DNA from: Sulfurihydrogenibium azorense Az-Fu1
GTDB taxonomy: Bacteria > Aquificota > Aquificia > Aquificales > Hydrogenothermaceae
NCBI RefSeq assembly: GCF_000021545.1
Contig: NC_012438.1
Span: 928,003 to 992,002 of the forward strand
Direction: 5' to 3'
DNA: 64,000 nucleotides
Shown here: one piece after another, positions 60,464 to 64,000 of the stretch
Position numbering within the stretch: position 1 is the first letter of the stretch
Layout: each line of letters starts with the position of its first letter
The notes under the pieces: generated by a model
Databases searched by the model: none
Told to the model about the DNA's origin: nothing
Seen by the model: the letters and a program-made list of their open reading frames with translations, nothing else
Translations under genes and position numbers: made by a program

Positions 60464-60880
60464 TCACTCTGTATACTTTGTTATTTTTATAACTACGTTT
60501 TGAGTTCCTGTTTTTACGACGATTGGATCACTTTCACAGCTCTTTGAACTTTCCATAGGATTCCCCGATTGGGATATTTTAGCGTATAAGATAACTTCAT
60601 CTTTAAACTCTTTAAACATATCCTCAAATAAAACATCTGCAGGGGTAATCTTAAAGTTGTAAGGAAAGTCAGGATTTTTAACTTTCTTTACTGCCAAGGG
60701 TTGAGGAGATATACCTTTTCTAACGATGATAAACATATCTCCTTTACATTTATCTTTTAGATTTTCATCAATCAGTATCTTACCTGTAATTTTATTTTGG
60801 TCTATAAAGTGTGCCTCTGGTGGCAAAGATTGACAGCTGAAAAGTAGAAAAGATAAAAACATTACAGCCAAATATCTCAT
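60464..60880 (-). CDS. Putative lipoprotein
   Basis: The 138-aa protein begins MRYLAVMFLSFLLFSCQS, a lipoprotein signal with lipobox LLFSC and lipidation at Cys16. The mature part is a single small beta-rich domain (ITGKILIDENLKDKCKGDMFIIVRK ... VVIKITKY) that resembles periplasmic c-type-cytochrome-biogenesis-like (CcmI C-terminal) beta domains, an uncertain match. Co-directional with cinA, 4 bp apart. Confidence 0.75.
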   Translation of the reverse strand: MRYLAVMFLSFLLFSCQSLPPEAHFIDQNKITGKILIDENLKDKCKGDMFIIVRKGISPQPLAVKKVKNPDFPYNFKITPADVLFEDMFKEFKDEVILYAKISQSGNPMESSKSCESDPIVVKTGTQNVVIKITKYTE

Positions 60881-60969
60881 AAAAACCCTCTACTACGTTT
60901 TGTTAAACCCATTATACCACAACTGTGTTATGCTAAAATAAAACGGTAAAATAGTTTTTAGAGGTGCAG

Positions 60970-61641
60970 ATGAGTATCAATATCACTGATGTTATATTTA
61001 TGATACCGGCATTACTTATGGCTGTGATATTCCATGAGGTAGCCCACGGACTTGTTGCATATAAACTTGGAGATGATACAGCAAAAAGAGAAGGACGGTT
61101 GACATTAAACCCTATTCCTCATATAGATCCTCTAGGTTCTTTACTTATCCCGGGAATACTTATACTCCTTAACTCTCCTATACTTTTTGGTTATGCAAAA
61201 CCTGTTCCTATAAACCCTCTTAACTTTAAGATAGATATGAGAAAAGGAATTATAATCACGTCTTTTGCAGGACCTGGAGCTAACTTCTTATTAGCTTTTT
61301 TGTTTGCTGGGCTGTATCATCTTGTAAGAAATGAGACTTTTTTAACTTACTTTGCTTCTATTTTTGGAGTTGGGGCTTTAGAAAGTGTGATTGTTCCTCT
61401 GGCTATATTTTTCAAGTATGCTGTATCTATAAACCTTATTTTAGGTATATTTAACCTTCTGCCTATACCTCCTTTAGATGGTGGCAATATCCTCCTTAAT
61501 CTTCTACCAAGAGAATTACAGGCAAAAGTGGAACCTTACGAACATTTTGGATTTTTCTTGATTATTTTACTTCTTATGACAGGTGTTATTGGGTTTATAA
61601 TACTACCTATATACAGATTCTTTATGTCTATTTTAATGTAA
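60970..61641 (+). CDS. Site-2 protease family (M50) membrane metallopeptidase
   Basis: About 223 aa from the ATG at 60970 with GAGG five bases upstream (a GTG two codons earlier is inside the ribosome site). Zinc motif HEVAHG (22-27) lies in the first helix and NLLPIPPLDGGNI supplies the third ligand. About six membrane helices. These small M50 proteins are widespread and their substrates are mostly unknown. There is no PDZ domain. Confidence 0.92.
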   Translation: MSINITDVIFMIPALLMAVIFHEVAHGLVAYKLGDDTAKREGRLTLNPIPHIDPLGSLLIPGILILLNSPILFGYAKPVPINPLNFKIDMRKGIIITSFAGPGANFLLAFLFAGLYHLVRNETFLTYFASIFGVGALESVIVPLAIFFKYAVSINLILGIFNLLPIPPLDGGNILLNLLPRELQAKVEPYEHFGFFLIILLLMTGVIGFIILPIYRFFMSILM

Positions 61642-61707
61642 AAATCATAGATTTTTCTTCGTTTTGGTTATAATATAAATTGAGATTTAATTTTAATTGG
61701 AGCTTTG

Positions 61708-61938
61708 ATGAAGACTTTAAAAGATGTAAAACCCGGTCATATAGGTAAGGTAGTAGATATAAAAGGATGTGATGATATAAAACATAAATTGTACGACCTT
61801 GGTATTATTCCAGGTGTAAGGGTTGAGGTTATTCAAGATGCACCCTTTGGAGGCCCTATTAAAGTAAAAGTACACGATTACTGTCTTGCTTTAAGAAGAA
61901 AAGAAGCTTCTTGTATTCTTGTAGAGGAAGAGAGATGA
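61708..61938 (+). CDS. feoA: Ferrous iron transport protein FeoA
   Basis: About 76 aa from the ATG at 61708 (TTGGAG ribosome site). An SH3-like domain with KLYDLGIIPGVRVEVI and APFGGPIKVKVHDYCLALRRKEA matches FeoA. It overlaps feoB by four bases and probably modulates it. TATAAT at about 61670 may be the promoter; no clear Fur box is seen. Confidence 0.95.
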   Translation: MKTLKDVKPGHIGKVVDIKGCDDIKHKLYDLGIIPGVRVEVIQDAPFGGPIKVKVHDYCLALRRKEASCILVEEER

Positions 61939-64000
61939 AAGAGATTACTGTAGCTCTTGTGGGTAATCCAAACGTAGGAAAATCTGCACTTCTTAATGCA
62001 ATATCAGGTTCTGATATAAAGGTAGGAAACTGGCCTGGTGTTACAGTTGAAAAGTTAGAAGCTACTTTTATATACAACGATTACAAAATCAGATTTATAG
62101 ACCTTCCAGGTGTATACAGTTTAAGAAACCAAACTGCAGAAGAAAAAATAACTATAGAATTTTTATTAAAAGAAAGGCCAGACGTTATACTCAACGTTGT
62201 AGATGCTACAAACCTAAGAAGAAACCTATACCTTACTTTTCAGCTATTAGAGTTGGAAATTCCTATGGTAGTTGCTTTAAATATCTGGGATGAAGCAGTT
62301 GAAAAAGGAATAATCATAGATTATGAAAAGATGAGTAAACTGCTGTGCTGTCCTGTAATTCCAACTTCTGCAAAAAATAAAACAGGTATAGACCAACTTT
62401 TAGAAAAAATAGTAGAGACTTATGAAAATAAAAAGTTTGTGCAGTGTGAACATTTTGAGTCGCAGATAGAAGAGTATTTAAAGAAAGTAATAAACCTTGT
62501 TAAAGAGTATAATCCAGTTCTTTTAGATATCTACCCTAAAAGATACTTAGCAATATCTTTACTTGAAGGGTCTTTTAAAGACTCTATTTCTCCAGATTTA
62601 GAAGAAAATATTGAAAAAATTAGAAATGAGATTAAGTCTTTGTACAAAAAAGACGTAAAAACATTTATTGTAGAAGAAAGGTATGGAAACGTTTTAAGTG
62701 TGTATCATCAAACAGTTAAAAAACAGCAGGAAGACGTAGTAGATAGTTCTATAACCTTGGATAAAATTTTTCTTCATAAATATGTTGGACTGCCTATCTT
62801 CCTTCTTTTAGTCTGGATAGTTTTTGAGATTACTTTTAAAGTATCTTCTCCTTACGTTGAGTGGCTTGATAAAGTTTTAAGTGTTGTATCTGGATGGACT
62901 TTGTCTGTTTTAAACAGTGTTAATGCAAACGATGTTTTAAAATCTTTTGTCAGTGAAGGTGTACTTGGTGGTGTTGGGTTTGTTTTAACGTTTATTCCTG
63001 TTTTGTTTACTCTTTATGTTATGATAGCAATATTAGAAGGTAGTGGTTATATCGCCAGAGCTGCCTTTTTGATGGACAGATTCTTTAGTAGTATAGGACT
63101 TAGTGGAAAGTCTTTTATACCTCTTCTACTTGGCTTTGGTTGTAATGTTCCTGCGGTGTATGCTACTAAAACTATAGAAAATACAAGGGAAAAAATTCTA
63201 ACTACGTTAATGATTCCATTTATGTCCTGTGGTGCAAGGCTTACAGTCTTTGCATTTTTTGTCTCCGTGTTTTTTAAAAATCATGGTGGACTTGTTATAT
63301 TTTCCCTTTACTTGATAGGCATTTTAACCGCTATTATAGTTGCCTTACTGCTAAATAAATTTCACTTTAAAACTCAGTCTGAATTTTTTATTATGGAACT
63401 TCCTCCTTACAGACTTCCTACATTAAGGTACATTTTAAACAATGCTTGGGTTAGAGTTAAAAGTTTTATAGTAGAGGCTGGAAAATTTATATTTGCTATG
63501 TCTGTTTTAGTATGGTTTTTAACTAACATTCCTTACGGTGCAAAGAAAGATAAAACGATACTTGCAAAAGTGTCTCAAAAGGTAGCTGTTATCTTTGAAC
63601 CACTTGGTTTTGGAACGTGGGAAGCAACTGCCTCCTTGTTTTCTGGATTTGTTGCTAAGGAAGTTGTACTGTCAACGATGGGTAACATATATGTAGGAGA
63701 AAAAATTGAGGAAGAAACTAAAGAGCTATCTTTTCAAGAAGGAGTAAAAGAGATAGTGGTTGGATTTGTAGATGCGAACATAAATCTTGTAAAAAACTTT
63801 ATGGCTGTCTTTGGTTTTGTAAAGGTAGAGAGTGAAGAAGAGTTTAATAAAAGTCTTGCTGATAGTATAAGAAGTGCCTTTACTCCTGCATCTGCCTACT
63901 CATTTTTGGTATTTTTACTTTTATACACTCCTTGTCTTGCAACTGTATTTGCGATAAAGCAGGAGCTTAACAGTTATAAATGGATGTTTATATCTATCGC
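61935..64000 (+). CDS. feoB: Ferrous iron transporter FeoB, 3' end outside window
   Basis: The visible 688 residues start at ATG 61935. The N-terminal G protein has G1 GNPNVGKS (10-17), then DLPGVYSL and NVVDATNLRRN, followed by a helical GDI-like spacer. The membrane part has the two gate motifs (SGYIARAAFLMDRFF, LGFGCNVPAVYATKTIEN and MSCGARLTVFA) and FSGFVAKEVVLSTMGN. No stop is reached before the window ends, so the last one or two helices are missing. It imports Fe2+ in a GTP-dependent manner. Confidence 0.97.
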   Translation, partial: MKEITVALVGNPNVGKSALLNAISGSDIKVGNWPGVTVEKLEATFIYNDYKIRFIDLPGVYSLRNQTAEEKITIEFLLKERPDVILNVVDATNLRRNLYLTFQLLELEIPMVVALNIWDEAVEKGIIIDYEKMSKLLCCPVIPTSAKNKTGIDQLLEKIVETYENKKFVQCEHFESQIEEYLKKVINLVKEYNPVLLDIYPKRYLAISLLEGSFKDSISPDLEENIEKIRNEIKSLYKKDVKTFIVEERYGNVLSVYHQTVKKQQEDVVDSSITLDKIFLHKYVGLPIFLLLVWIVFEITFKVSSPYVEWLDKVLSVVSGWTLSVLNSVNANDVLKSFVSEGVLGGVGFVLTFIPVLFTLYVMIAILEGSGYIARAAFLMDRFFSSIGLSGKSFIPLLLGFGCNVPAVYATKTIENTREKILTTLMIPFMSCGARLTVFAFFVSVFFKNHGGLVIFSLYLIGILTAIIVALLLNKFHFKTQSEFFIMELPPYRLPTLRYILNNAWVRVKSFIVEAGKFIFAMSVLVWFLTNIPYGAKKDKTILAKVSQKVAVIFEPLGFGTWEATASLFSGFVAKEVVLSTMGNIYVGEKIEEETKELSFQEGVKEIVVGFVDANINLVKNFMAVFGFVKVESEEEFNKSLADSIRSAFTPASAYSFLVFLLLYTPCLATVFAIKQELNSYKWMFISI

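Noticed and set aside
61642-61707. Fur box in the feoA promoter
   Set aside because: The region is AT-rich but no inverted repeat of Fur type was found; only a TATAAT-like -10 box is supported.
1-64000. tRNA or rRNA genes
   Set aside because: No intergenic space with a cloverleaf or rRNA-like sequence was recognised by eye; most gaps are under 100 bp.

Overview
The window looks like the chromosome of a thermophilic Aquificota bacterium, most likely a Sulfurihydrogenibium-like member of the Hydrogenothermaceae. The DNA is AT-rich, genes are tightly packed with many ATGA/TTGA overlaps and frequent TTG starts, and hot-environment genes are present (TtuA-type tRNA thiolation, paired GH57 glucan enzymes). 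It also carries a Lon-SAVED / anti-sigma / sigma operon of the CalpL-CalpT-CalpS kind, which is known from Sulfurihydrogenibium. The genus is an inference from these features; no rRNA or tRNA gene was seen.

Layout. (1) 1-9290, minus strand: a type IV pilus operon, pilY1 - fimT/gspH - pilV - pilW - pilX - [1101-bp IS481-like element] - two tandem major-type pilins, the last cut by the window edge. (2) 9365-17070, minus: kdsB, two GH57 glucan enzymes, a DUF29 protein and a nucleotidyltransferase/phosphohexomutase fusion. (3) 17189-21654: a rhodanese, an AbiEii-like toxin/antitoxin pair, hisD, a PD-(D/E)XK nuclease plus Dam-type methylase pair, and an iron-sulfur HhH DNA glycosylase. (4) 21638-24356: ffh and proA. 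(5) 24413-26814, plus: a cluster of CopD-like protein, Fe-S Rrf2 regulator, cupin and multi-TM protein, behind a promoter overlapped by a perfect 12-bp-arm palindrome. (6) 26811-39382, minus: housekeeping genes (rlmI-like, rpoD, dnaG, DUF445, SPOR protein, argS, murA, prmC, TRIC-like channel, sfsA, ruvB).

(7) 39420-45915 is the accessory island and the most interesting part. It holds an apparent CRISPR leader split by a second, identical copy of the IS, a ten-repeat CRISPR array with no cas genes, and a co-directional five-gene operon: a MazF/PemK-like protein, a sigma-70-type factor (CalpS-like), an anti-sigma-like partner (CalpT-like), a Lon protease-SAVED sensor (CalpL-like) and a four-TM protein with a CARF-like cytosolic domain. 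In the known system, type III CRISPR interference makes cyclic tetra-adenylate, the SAVED domain binds it, the Lon domain cuts CalpT and the sigma factor is released. The MazF-like gene and especially the TM-CARF gene are the less understood parts here. The cyclic-oligonucleotide-producing Cas10 would have to be encoded outside this window.

(8) 45974-56525, plus: yebC, ruvC, a small secreted Cys-rich protein, rdgB, a ThiS-like sulfur carrier with ttuA, rpe, def, lgt, folC, truB, cysK/M, mobA, a family 1 encapsulin shell gene, an OmpH/Skp-like protein and a small zinc-ribbon gene whose Shine-Dalgarno sequence is buried in a hairpin. (9) 56512-60880, minus: sodium:solute symporter, argH, cinA, a lipoprotein. 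(10) 60970-64000, plus: a site-2 protease, feoA and feoB (cut by the window end).
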